64,000 nt of DNA from positions 22,879-86,878 of IMG/VR virus record IMGVR_UViG_3300046048_000257; one strand, given 5' to 3'. The notes under the pieces are model-generated. The model saw only the letters and a program-made list of their open reading frames with translations, had not been told where the DNA came from and did not search any database. The DNA comes from a virus. The translations under genes and the position numbers were made by a program. Positions 44,707-51,440 of this stretch are shown one piece after another (positions within the stretch are counted from its first letter, which is position 1; every line of letters begins with the position of its first letter).

Positions 44707-44942
44707 TGGCTACCACGACCACGACCACCACAGCACAGGGTACCACCAGCACCACGACCACTGCGCTGGATATAAGCGGGATAACCCCGCACAAAGTATT
44801 TAAGCGTGAGCCCGCCATACACGTGTTTAAGCGTGAGGCTGTACCACGGGTATTTAGGCGTGAGCCTGTGGAGCGTGTGTTTAACCGTGAGCGGGTACTG
44901 CGCATATTTAAACGGGAGGCACAGCATGGCACTCAATACTAA
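44706..44942 (+). CDS. Thr/Ser N-terminus plus VFKRE repeats
   Basis: 78 residues. The N-terminus is a Thr/Ser tract (44709-44765), the only one at this end in the window. Then come five copies of a 9-residue repeat: VFKREPAIH, VFKREAVPR, VFRREPVER, VFNRERVLR and IFKREAQ. The repeats are 27 nt apart but differ in codons, so selection on protein is likely. It may be a zipper or a docking ladder for the virion proteins around it. Confidence 0.68.
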   Translation: MATTTTTTTAQGTTSTTTTALDISGITPHKVFKREPAIHVFKREAVPRVFRREPVERVFNRERVLRIFKREAQHGTQY

Positions 44943-45354
44943 TCAGATTAAGCCGGGTAAATTGAAAAAACAGCCGTGGGAGGAGTGGGTAATAGCTGCG
45001 GACTTTTCAGATAACATGGATATAGCTGGAGGTGAGGACCTTGACCTGCCCAGCTGCTCCATAGAGGCCGTGGATGCGCAGGGTAATGATGCCACGGAAA
45101 ATGGCACTCTTAATGCAGCTGCGCAGATAGTACAAGTAAGCACTATGGCTAAGGGCACGGGCAGTGAAAAGGGGTACCTTAAGGTACTGATGCGGGCCGG
45201 ACTTGAAAATGAGGTGGTGGGTGAGGGTGAGGAGCAGACTACTGAGGACCGCAGCCCATACACAATAACTTTTAAGGGAGTAACTACTGCCCCGGAAAAA
45301 TGGGAAAAGGATGTAATAGTCACGGTACGTAATTTAACCGGGCAGAGGGCATGA
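44926..45354 (+). CDS. Small beta-rich virion-associated protein
   Basis: 142 residues from ATG 44926, 7 bases after GGAGG. After a basic start the sequence has an Ig-like strand pattern (WVIAADFSDNMDIAGG, YLKVLMRAGLEN, SPYTITFKGVT). It overlaps the repeat protein. Position suggests a fibre or collar component. Family not known. Confidence 0.6.
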   Translation: MALNTNQIKPGKLKKQPWEEWVIAADFSDNMDIAGGEDLDLPSCSIEAVDAQGNDATENGTLNAAAQIVQVSTMAKGTGSEKGYLKVLMRAGLENEVVGEGEEQTTEDRSPYTITFKGVTTAPEKWEKDVIVTVRNLTGQRA

Positions 45355-45355
45355 A

Positions 45356-45598
45356 ATGCCAGATAATAATATTGATACTAACGGATGGCCACAGTGGAGT
45401 AGATATGTGCTCACTTCTATTAAGGAAATAAAAGAGCTACGGGATGTTGTAAACCAGTTTAGGGTGGAGCTGGCTGTGCTTAGGATAAAGGTGGCGTTTT
45501 GGGGTGCTGTGGGAGCTATACTGGGCACTACTTTGGGCACACTTGTAATACAGATTATATTACACGTTATAAAGGATAAGGTGGGAGGTATGCCATGA
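45356..45598 (+). CDS. Putative holin-like (XhlA-type) membrane protein
   Basis: 80 residues. A coiled-coil region (about 20-45) is followed by one hydrophobic helix (about 46-70) and a short basic end. This order is typical of small phage membrane proteins of the XhlA/holin-associated type. It is adjacent to other membrane genes of the probable lysis block. Either a holin or an unrelated anchor is possible. Confidence 0.55.
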   Translation: MPDNNIDTNGWPQWSRYVLTSIKEIKELRDVVNQFRVELAVLRIKVAFWGAVGAILGTTLGTLVIQIILHVIKDKVGGMP

Positions 45599-46722
45599 TA
45601 CATGACTTTTTACGCACTTACTATGCCCGCAGTGACCGGGCTTTTTTGTGCGGATTAATACAGACCATAGGCATATCCGTTTCGATTTTTATATGCTTTA
45701 AGTTAGCAGACTGGTTTATAGCAGCACCACTACATGAGCATACTCATTTTGGATTACTGTGCTCATTAACATGGGTGGGCTGGATAGTGCAGTTTTTTGC
45801 TTTTATAGGAGCAGGGCTTACTGTGTTTTTTATACGCCAGTGGCGCATAGCCATAGCACACCCGCATGAGGTAAATTTAGAGGAGTGGGCAGCACTAACC
45901 AAGGCCCTCCAGCAGCGGGATGAGGAGCTGCAAATAGAGCGGCGCCGCTTTAAGCAGGTAGTGGATATGCAGATGGAGTACGTTAATAAGCATGACCCGG
46001 ATGGCACACTTACTTTTATAAATAAAGCACTGTATGAAATTATGGGATACGATAGCTGGGAGGCTTTAGAGGGCCGCAGTATATATGAATTTTTAGAGGA
46101 GGCGGATGCTGAGCGCCTGCGCATACTGCATGGGCGTTTAACACCCGATAACCCCCGTGCATATGCCACGCAGCGCATAGAGGTGGCCGGAGGTAGGCTG
46201 CGCTGGGTGGAGTGGCAAAACTGTGGCATATTTAACCCGGATGGTAGCTTGCATAAAGTGCTGGCTGTGGGCCGGGATATTACAGAGCGGTACGCTCTGG
46301 AGTCACAGCTGCTGGCCAGTGAGGACCGGTACCGGCGCCTATTTAGGCACATGATTGCAGGCTTTGCGGTGCACAGTATAGTGTGCAGACTTGACCCGAA
46401 CACAGGCCGTGAGGCGCCCTGTGATTATATTTTTTTAGAGGTAAACCCAGCTTTTGAGCGCATGTTTAATCTTACTGGCCGGGATATTGTGGGCCGGACT
46501 GTGCTGGAGGTGATGCCTAACACTGAGCCCAGTTTAATTGAGCGCTTTGGTAGAGTAGCTACCACAGGCCAGCCTGATAATTTTAGATGTAGGTTTAAGG
46601 ATATAAATAAATGGTTTGAGGTGACCGCTTTTAGTAACCAGCCCACGCAATTTGCGGCCACTTTTTTGGATGTTACCAGTGAGTGTGACCGTGCTGGTAA
46701 GCGTGAGCGTAAAACAGATTAA
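45595..46722 (+). CDS. Membrane protein with two PAS domains
   Basis: 375 residues. Two transmembrane helices near the start (about 20-40 and 58-80), a short coiled coil, a PAS-PAC domain (about 115-235 ending VLAVGRDITERYALESQL), and a second PAS (about 240-360 with LEVNPAFERMFNLTG and TFLDVTSE). There is no histidine kinase, GGDEF or HTH output domain. PAS domains sense redox, light or ligands. It may bind host signalling proteins, or report membrane state to lysis genes next to it. Confidence 0.85.
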   Translation: MIHDFLRTYYARSDRAFLCGLIQTIGISVSIFICFKLADWFIAAPLHEHTHFGLLCSLTWVGWIVQFFAFIGAGLTVFFIRQWRIAIAHPHEVNLEEWAALTKALQQRDEELQIERRRFKQVVDMQMEYVNKHDPDGTLTFINKALYEIMGYDSWEALEGRSIYEFLEEADAERLRILHGRLTPDNPRAYATQRIEVAGGRLRWVEWQNCGIFNPDGSLHKVLAVGRDITERYALESQLLASEDRYRRLFRHMIAGFAVHSIVCRLDPNTGREAPCDYIFLEVNPAFERMFNLTGRDIVGRTVLEVMPNTEPSLIERFGRVATTGQPDNFRCRFKDINKWFEVTAFSNQPTQFAATFLDVTSECDRAGKRERKTD

Positions 46723-46732
46723 GGAGGCTATC

Positions 46733-47269
46733 ATGGACTTTAGTAAGGACAGCTGGATAAGGGCACTGGCAGGCGCCGTGGGCGTGGGTATAATGATAGT
46801 GTATATACTTATGGGATGTGCTCAGATGGGTGTGCAGGTGCAGGGCCCTAACCCTTTTGAGCCAGACCCTAAGTGTACCATTTATCAGGATATGGGTATA
46901 GACCCGGCCACCAGCACTGGGGTGATACCGCAGTACATTATAAACCCATGTGCTGCCCAAAACATTATAGTGGCCGTGGCCCGCTCAGGTGCGGTATTAG
47001 AGGCGTATCAAGTGGAGGATGTGCGGGCTTTTGTGGAGCAGGCCAAGGCATACATTACGGTAGGTAAGGACTTTGGTGGAGTTAAGCTGTGGGTGGGCGC
47101 ACAAATAGGTAAATTAAATAAAAAGTTTGGGCTGATGTTTTTCACTATCAGTGACCTGTTTATAGTGCTACCTGATACCGCACTGCTCCAGCCGGATGAT
47201 GTAACCTTAACCCACGCCAGCTTAGATGATATGCTAAAACACGTGGAGGAAATAGCCGGGCTGCTGTGA
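46733..47269 (+). CDS. Membrane or lipoprotein-like protein
   Basis: 178 residues from ATG 46733, 6 bases after AAGGAGG. A hydrophobic N-terminal helix ends in YILMGC, a weak lipobox, so it may be a lipoprotein facing the periplasm, or an anchored protein. The rest is mixed alpha/beta with a helix ending in MLKHVEEIAGLL. Its place beside PAS and holin candidates suggests a lysis or envelope role (spanin-like is possible). Confidence 0.55.
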   Translation: MDFSKDSWIRALAGAVGVGIMIVYILMGCAQMGVQVQGPNPFEPDPKCTIYQDMGIDPATSTGVIPQYIINPCAAQNIIVAVARSGAVLEAYQVEDVRAFVEQAKAYITVGKDFGGVKLWVGAQIGKLNKKFGLMFFTISDLFIVLPDTALLQPDDVTLTHASLDDMLKHVEEIAGLL

Positions 47270-47480
47270 GCCCCCTATATATAAGGTGTAAATTTAGTGG
47301 GCACACTTAATGGGCCCAGTGGCAGATTTTTAAAAAATTAGCGTTTAACCTGCGGCCTCTGAGGGCCCTTAAAAACGATTTTTAAAAACCTAATGCACTG
47401 GGCCCACTTTTTTGCAAAGTGCCCGTAAAACGCAAATAAAGTGGGCCCACGTTGATTTTGATTTTTGCTTAAATTTAGCC
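47270..47480 (+). other. Non-coding region with long inverted repeats
   Basis: No gene is visible. GGGCCCAGTG (47312-47321) pairs with CACTGGGCCC (47396-47405), and GGGCCCACTTT (47400-47410) pairs with AAAGTGGGCCC (47438-47448). Because the middle arm GGGCCC is shared, the two pairings exclude each other. A T-run follows the middle arm. It could be a terminator/anti-terminator switch. Confidence 0.55.
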
Positions 47481-47520
47481 GTAACTGGGTGTAACTGCCC
47501 GTAACCGCCCATAACTGGAA
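47481..47520 (+). repeat. Four 10-bp iterons
   Basis: GTAACTGGGT, GTAACTGCCC, GTAACCGCCC and ATAACTGGAA follow in exact 10-bp register, one turn of the helix. This arrangement suits a protein binding on one face of DNA, at an origin or control site. No AT-rich melting segment is adjacent on the right, while the left side is T-rich. Confidence 0.6.
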
Positions 47521-47529
47521 ACGGCCTTT

Positions 47530-47562
47530 GTAAACCCCCGTGGTTAGCGGGTTTACGTTTTT
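47530..47562 (+). terminator. Rho-independent terminator
   Basis: GTAAACCC (47530-47537) pairs with GGGTTTAC (47549-47556), then GTTTTT. It lies between the iterons and the holin-like gene. Confidence 0.7.
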
Positions 47563-47589
47563 GGTAATGGGCACACTTAGGAGGTAAAT

Positions 47590-47988
47590 ATGGATGATTT
47601 AATGATGCAGATAGCAGAGCCACTGGGCGCCCTGCTGTTGGTAATGGCTAATGCAGCGCTGGCTATGGCGGTAAGATGGATAAACCAGCATACTAAAAAC
47701 CAAAAGGTGCAGCAGGCAGCCACCACGCTTAATGAGGTGGTGACCGCTGAGGTGGCCCGGCTTAATCAGCAGGTGGTGGATGCACTTAAAAATGATGGTA
47801 AATTCGATGATAATGAACGGTACCAGATTAAGCAGACCGCCCTAAACGCCATTACAAAGCAGTTACCTGCTGGCACGCAAAAGGCCGCACAGTATATGGT
47901 GCAGGACTTGGAGGCGTACATAAGCGCACTGATAGAGCGGGCCGTGGCTGCTGCTAAGGGACCCCCTGCCCCTCCAAAGCTGCTCTGA
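47590..47988 (+). CDS. Holin_LLH-like membrane protein
   Basis: 132 residues. One hydrophobic helix near the N-terminus (about 10-30), then a long charged helical region with DGKFDDNERYQIKQTALNAI and an Ala-rich end. The order and length fit the LLH holin family, which controls release of endolysin across the membrane. Strong AGGAGG. Terminators on both sides make it a separate unit. Confidence 0.6.
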   Translation: MDDLMMQIAEPLGALLLVMANAALAMAVRWINQHTKNQKVQQAATTLNEVVTAEVARLNQQVVDALKNDGKFDDNERYQIKQTALNAITKQLPAGTQKAAQYMVQDLEAYISALIERAVAAAKGPPAPPKLL

Positions 47989-48015
47989 GTGCTGGAGGAT
48001 GAGGACTAAAGGCGT

Positions 48016-48050
48016 GGCCGGGTGTTAGTTTACCCGGCCATTTTTTTTTT
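48016..48050 (+). terminator. Rho-independent terminator
   Basis: GGCCGGGT (48016-48023) pairs with ACCCGGCC (48032-48039), followed by about ten T residues. It ends the lysis-block transcript before the early control region. Confidence 0.92.
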
Positions 48051-48052
48051 GC

Positions 48053-48100
48053 TTGACATACCCCGTGTGGACCATGGTAAGGTCCGTATGTTTGCGGGGT
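48053..48100 (+). promoter_or_regulatory. Perfect -35 box with nested palindromes
   Basis: TTGACA at 48053-48058 is a consensus -35, but no good -10 lies 16-18 bases on. Instead GGACC (48069-48073) and GGTCC (48081-48085) are nested in ACCCCG (48060-48065) and CGGGGT (48095-48100). This may be an activator-dependent promoter or a repressor operator, or an RNA structure. Confidence 0.5.
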
Positions 48101-48109
48101 GTTACATAA

Positions 48110-48240
48110 TGTGCCCAGTTTTGGGTAAAAAGGTAAATAATTTTGGGCACAGTTTTACATAGAGTGTGTCCAGTTTTGTCAAAAAGTGGGCACAGTACCC
48201 TCCGCTAACCTATTAAAATCATTACACAAAAAATTACAGA
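48110..48240 (+). other. Non-coding AT-rich stretch with CCAGTTTTG repeats
   Basis: TGTGCCCAGTTTTG (about 48110) and TGTGTCCAGTTTTG (about 48166) are near-identical direct repeats, with the reverse-type GGGCACAG between and after them. No gene is seen. Probably protein-binding sites of the early control region. Confidence 0.4.
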
Positions 48241-48290
48241 GTGACAATTTTCGTCAAAACGCCCAAAAAGTGACATTTTACGTCACTTTT
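48241..48290 (+). promoter_or_regulatory. Pair of dyad operators
   Basis: GTGAC-N7-GTCA (48241-48256) and AAAAGTGAC-N7-GTCACTTTT (48266-48290) are two copies of the same dyad with centres about 29 bp apart. This is typical for a dimeric repressor. A good promoter lies about 80 bp downstream. Confidence 0.6.
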
Positions 48291-48366
48291 CCACCCTACG
48301 TTAAAATTTAGAGGTGTGTAACTATATGATTTTACAGCAAATAAAAAATCGTATAGTGGGCTCATT

Positions 48367-48394
48367 TTGGCACGTAACTTGCTATACTTATAAG
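48367..48394 (+). promoter_or_regulatory. Early promoter candidate
   Basis: TTGGCA (48367-48372), a 16-base spacer and TATAAG (48389-48394). It would start a transcript near 48401 that reads the small-gene region. Confidence 0.6.
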
Positions 48395-48395
48395 T

Positions 48396-48475
48396 ACCCG
48401 GCAACGGAGGCCGGGCCGGACCCCGAAACGCCCCCAGCGGGCATAACAGAGTAAGCAAGACCCGCTGCAAAGCGC
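48396..48475 (+). ncRNA. Structured early leader
   Basis: CCCGGC and GCCGGG (about 48397-48416) and AGCGGG with CCCGCT (about 48437-48466) form two stems in the leader before the first small gene. The leader may be regulatory. No known riboswitch is recognised. Confidence 0.4.
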
Positions 48476-48489
48476 AAAGGAGGATAAGG

Positions 48490-48594
48490 ATGCCTAAGGC
48501 TAACGGTGGTGGCCGCATGGAAGTGAGCGGCTGCAAAGCATACACGAAAAAGCACCACACGCACTTAGGACTTAAACAACACCGGGAGGCGTGA
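48490..48594 (+). CDS. 34-residue basic leader peptide
   Basis: A strong AAAGGAGG lies 6 bases before the ATG. The product is rich in Lys, His and Gly. Its TGA stop lies in the loop of the first two-state RNA element (GGAGGC-GTGA-GCCTCC), so a terminating ribosome would open that hairpin. It may be a real small protein or a regulatory leader peptide. Confidence 0.6.
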   Translation: MPKANGGGRMEVSGCKAYTKKHHTHLGLKQHREA

Positions 48595-48642
48595 GCCTCC
48601 ACATAAGCGGCCAGCACGCTGGCTGCTTATTTGATGGCTCAC
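48584..48642 (+). promoter_or_regulatory. Two-state RNA element, copy 1
   Basis: Hairpin A: GGAGGC-GTGA-GCCTCC. Central hairpin B: ATAAGC...GCTTAT. The 3' half of A (GTGAGCC, 48591-48597) can also pair with GGCTCAC (48636-48642) around B. Here both arms of the outer stem differ from the other copies in a compensatory way, supporting the pairing. Confidence 0.65.
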
Positions 48643-48665
48643 ACTAACTTTAAATAGGAGGCAAT

Positions 48666-48971
48666 ATGTTTACGGTAATTAAAGCTGAGCACAGTGACTT
48701 TACTGGCGGGCACACTGCCCTCACTTTCACTAATATAGGTAACAGCCGATATAAGGGCACCACCACGGTATGGGTGCTGGTAAGTGATGACTTTCCTACT
48801 GCTGAGGATGGCCTGATAGCTCTGTACCGCAAAAAGGATGCAGAGGCCATGGCCGCTCACTTTAATAAAGTGGGCTATGATGGCAGCACAGGTGACCCCA
48901 TGATGGTTTTTCAGAAGCACCTGCGGGATATTGAGGACTGGGATACACTGGATAAAATTAAGGAGGTGTAA
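48666..48971 (+). CDS. Hypothetical early protein
   Basis: 101 residues, alpha/beta, with a WVLVSDDFP motif and an acidic C-terminus. It is flanked by two-state RNA elements. AGGAGG precedes it. No family is recognised. Confidence 0.65.
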   Translation: MFTVIKAEHSDFTGGHTALTFTNIGNSRYKGTTTVWVLVSDDFPTAEDGLIALYRKKDAEAMAAHFNKVGYDGSTGDPMMVFQKHLRDIEDWDTLDKIKEV

Positions 48972-48981
48972 ATATGAGTGT

Positions 48982-49040
48982 GGGGCTTTGAGCCCCCACT
49001 TAAGTGGGCACAGTGTGCCTGCTTAATTGTGGGCTCAAAA
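48982..49040 (+). promoter_or_regulatory. Two-state RNA element, copy 2
   Basis: Hairpin A GGGGCT-TTG-AGCCCC. Hairpin B TTAAG..GGCACAGTGTGCC..CTTAA. The arm TTTGAGCC can instead pair with GGCTCAAA at the 3' end. It ends about 20 bases before the next ribosome site. Confidence 0.65.
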
Positions 49041-49066
49041 CTTTAACCTTTTATGGAGGTGCTTTT

Positions 49067-49480
49067 ATGGATACCAAGTTTTCAGTTTTCACTGGTGTTA
49101 AGTTTTATTACCTTAACTCACTGGCTGAGATAGCTAAAACTTTTACCCGTAATGACCTGAGCAAGCCCGGCGTGCATGTGCAGGTACTGGCGGGCGCCGT
49201 GGTGGTGGGTGAGCTGAATACGGCTAAGCTGCTGGATGAGCTGTATGAGCCGGAGCTGGTGACCTGCCCGGCATGCAGCGGGCGGGTGGCTGATGTTGCA
49301 GGCCTGCCTAATGTTAAAGGCCAGTGCACTGAGTGCGGCGGTCTGTTGCTCAGTGACCATGGCGATATGGCCACCAGCTGGTGTGAGTGCGGTGGTAAGG
49401 ATGAGCGGTATTACTGGCGCCCGGATGGCAGCCACGGCTGGCTGTGTACCGGTTGCCACGGTATCACTCAGACCGGTTAG
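49067..49480 (+). CDS. Early protein with double zinc ribbon
   Basis: 137 residues. The first 65 look like a small alpha/beta domain. The rest has four CxxC or CxC pairs (CPAC, CTEC, CEC, CTGC), consistent with two zinc ribbons. Such proteins bind RNA polymerase, DNA or tRNA-modifying factors. The ATG at 49067 follows GGAGG. Confidence 0.72.
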   Translation: MDTKFSVFTGVKFYYLNSLAEIAKTFTRNDLSKPGVHVQVLAGAVVVGELNTAKLLDELYEPELVTCPACSGRVADVAGLPNVKGQCTECGGLLLSDHGDMATSWCECGGKDERYYWRPDGSHGWLCTGCHGITQTG

Positions 49481-49485
49481 GGTGT

Positions 49486-49544
49486 GGGGCTTTGAGCCCC
49501 CACTTAAGTGGGCACAGTGTGCCTGCTTAATTGTGGGCTCAAAA
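49486..49544 (+). promoter_or_regulatory. Two-state RNA element, copy 3
   Basis: Nearly the same sequence as copy 2, with hairpin A, hairpin B, and outer arm GTGGGCTCAAAA. Confidence 0.65.
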
Positions 49545-49571
49545 TTAACCTTAATATAATAGGAGGCTAAA

Positions 49572-50165
49572 ATGATGTTTAAGGATATTAACCACGGGCT
49601 GGACCGCATTTTTTGCAAGCGTGAAACTGAGGCTGATGAGTGGCGGTACTTTTACCGGGGCACAGAATACGCCACGCTGGATGAGGCTGAGGCTGATGAG
49701 TGGCGGTACTTTTACCGGGGCACAGAATACGCCACGCTGGATGAGGCCAAGGCCGCTGTGGATGCCTTAATGGGCCCGGATGTGATACCCGCAGCTATTG
49801 AGGCGGCTAATACCACTGACTGGGGTAAAAAGGGCAGCATGACTGATACACAGCGCCACGTACTTTACCAGCTGGCCAGAGCCCTGATGGAGCGGGGTGG
49901 GCTGGGTGAAAAGCACATGGCCGGGTATGAGTTTAAGCAGTTTGATATTACATGGGGGCTGAGTAACAGCTTTTATGTGGTGGCTGAGATAGGCCGTAAG
50001 GGTGATGAGGGCAGCATGGCCTCTATTATATGCCGGGACCGCTGGCACATAGCAGTGGGCCCACGGGGTGGACTTACTAATATGAACGCTGCCCGGTACA
50101 GCAAGCGGCGCAAGGGCTTTCATAACTGTGTTAACTGGGGCTGCACCGGCTTTGGGAGGAGCTGA
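49572..50165 (+). CDS. Early protein with 20-residue tandem duplication
   Basis: 197 residues. EADEWRYFYRGTEYATLDEA occurs twice in a row due to an exact 60-nt tandem copy. The rest has an alpha/beta pattern ending in a basic, Cys-containing tail. Both repeat copies being identical at DNA level means a recent event. No family is recognised. Confidence 0.68.
   Translation: MMFKDINHGLDRIFCKRETEADEWRYFYRGTEYATLDEAEADEWRYFYRGTEYATLDEAKAAVDALMGPDVIPAAIEAANTTDWGKKGSMTDTQRHVLYQLARALMERGGLGEKHMAGYEFKQFDITWGLSNSFYVVAEIGRKGDEGSMASIICRDRWHIAVGPRGGLTNMNAARYSKRRKGFHNCVNWGCTGFGRS
49627..49746 (+). repeat. Exact 60-nt tandem duplication
   Basis: 49627-49686 and 49687-49746 are identical, giving an in-frame 20-residue duplication. 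It is long enough to be lost by recombination, so it is either recent or selected. Confidence 0.95.
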
Positions 50166-50171
50166 TGCGCC

Positions 50172-50231
50172 GGAGGCTTTGAGCCTCCACTTAAGTGGGC
50201 ACACTGTGCCTGCTTAATTGTGGGCTCAAAA
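50172..50231 (+). promoter_or_regulatory. Two-state RNA element, copy 4
   Basis: Hairpin A is GGAGGCT-TTG-AGCCTCC (both arms changed versus copies 2 and 3). Hairpin B and the outer arm GTGGGCTCAAAA are kept. Confidence 0.65.
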
Positions 50232-50255
50232 TTAACTAACTTAATGGAGGTGCTT

Positions 50256-50615
50256 ATGTTTTCAAATGGTGATTATTCTAATGAGTTTGAGGCTGCTTAT
50301 GATAAGGCCCGGCAGGAGTATGACCCTGCGGATGAGCTGGACAAAATTGTGGCTCATATTGAGGCCGGTAAGTTTGTGGTGGTAATTGAGGTGGAGGCCT
50401 GCTGCCCCTACACGGATGCCCTGCTGGGTGTAGAGCGCCGGGTGGGCTCAGTGCATGATACTAAGGATGCAGCCATGGCTGATGCTAAAGCGCTGGGTGG
50501 TGGCGCTTATGTTATGGGCCCGGATGACCGGCTGCCTACTGAGCGGGCCATGGATGCTGCACTGGGTGAGCTGCTGTATGACTATGATAATGATGATGAG
50601 GATATACCTTTTTAA
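50256..50615 (+). CDS. Acidic early protein
   Basis: 119 residues, acidic, with DELDKIVAHIEAGKF and a very acidic C-terminus (DYDNDDEDIPF). Such acidic small proteins sometimes mimic DNA or bind host enzymes. This is only compositional. Strong ATGGAGG ribosome site. Confidence 0.65.
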   Translation: MFSNGDYSNEFEAAYDKARQEYDPADELDKIVAHIEAGKFVVVIEVEACCPYTDALLGVERRVGSVHDTKDAAMADAKALGGGAYVMGPDDRLPTERAMDAALGELLYDYDNDDEDIPF

Positions 50616-50628
50616 AGGAGGTGAGCAC

Positions 50629-50835
50629 ATGCGCCAGTTTTACATAGACCCCAGCCGTGGGCTCATGCTCACGGCTTTGCCGGATGCTGAAACCTTTACA
50701 GATGAGGATGGCCTGTGGTACTGGTGGCCCTGCTTTCCGGGCTGCCTGCCTGATGGTGACCCGCTGGGCCCCTTTGATACTGAGGAGGAGGCCATAGAGG
50801 ATGCCCGCCAGTTTAATGACTGGTGCACAGGCTAA
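50629..50835 (+). CDS. Small acidic Trp-rich protein
   Basis: 68 residues from ATG 50629, 6 bases after AAAGGAGG. The GLWYWWPCFPGC segment and acidic C-terminal helix (DTEEEAIEDARQF) are notable. No known function. Confidence 0.65.
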   Translation: MRQFYIDPSRGLMLTALPDAETFTDEDGLWYWWPCFPGCLPDGDPLGPFDTEEEAIEDARQFNDWCTG

Positions 50836-50841
50836 ACTCAC

Positions 50842-50897
50842 GGAGGCTTTGAGCCTCCACTTATGGGCATACTGTGCCCATAATTGTGGGCTCAAAA
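50842..50897 (+). promoter_or_regulatory. Two-state RNA element, copy 5
   Basis: Hairpin B differs (TTATGGGCA...TGCCCATAA) but remains fully paired, which is covariation support. Hairpin A and the outer arm are as in copy 4. Confidence 0.65.
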
Positions 50898-50923
50898 TTA
50901 ACCTTTTAAATAGGAGGTACGGT

Positions 50924-51352
50924 ATGAACTACATTAAAAAGATGCAGCACACAGTGACCATTTATGAGCAGGCCATTAAGGAGCTGCGCAGCTATCTGGC
51001 GCTGCCTAAGTTTTACAGCCCTAATGACTATGTGCACACTGCGGACCTGCACCTGCGGCTGCGGGAGCTGGTGGATGACAAGCTGAGTGCTTTGGAGGCT
51101 GGTGAGTACCCGGAGCATAAACCGCAGGCTTTTGCAGCGCTGGATAAACATGACCGCAGCATAGTGACCATACTGGCCATGGACCCGGTGGAGGCAGATG
51201 CCATGGTACAGCGTGAGCTTACACTTAACCCCAGCCGTGAGCCGTATTACAGATGGTGGGATGCTGCTGGGCGCCGGATGCGCACGGATAGTGGTGAGGT
51301 ATGGACTAAGGCCGACTATCAGGACTATCTGGCCGAAACACAGGGCGCCTAA
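50924..51352 (+). CDS. Helical early protein
   Basis: 142 residues. Helical N-terminal half (HTVTIYEQAIKELRSYL), a middle with heptads, and a C-terminal part with YYRWWDAAG. AGGAGG is 7 bases upstream. No known family. Confidence 0.65.
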   Translation: MNYIKKMQHTVTIYEQAIKELRSYLALPKFYSPNDYVHTADLHLRLRELVDDKLSALEAGEYPEHKPQAFAALDKHDRSIVTILAMDPVEADAMVQRELTLNPSREPYYRWWDAAGRRMRTDSGEVWTKADYQDYLAETQGA

Positions 51353-51358
51353 AGCGCC

Positions 51359-51418
51359 GGAGGCTTTGAGCCTCCACATGGTGGGCCCTGCGGGGCCCCC
51401 TATGTGGATGTTTAAAAC
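51359..51418 (+). promoter_or_regulatory. Two-state RNA element, copy 6 (divergent)
   Basis: Hairpin A is GGAGGCTTTGAGCCTCC. Hairpin B has CACAT..GGGCCC..GGGGCCC..ATGTG. The outer 3' arm is degenerate (GATGTTTAAAAC), so this copy may only form A and B. Confidence 0.5.
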
Positions 51419-51440
51419 TAACCTTAAATAGGAGGTGCGT

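Noticed and set aside
16407-44765. Thr/Ser-coding tracts as CRISPR or microsatellite
   Set aside because: No regular repeat-spacer spacing, mixed codons, and always in frame in genes.
48396-48475. Known riboswitch or tmRNA in the early leader
   Set aside because: Only two simple stems; no conserved core of a known class is recognised.
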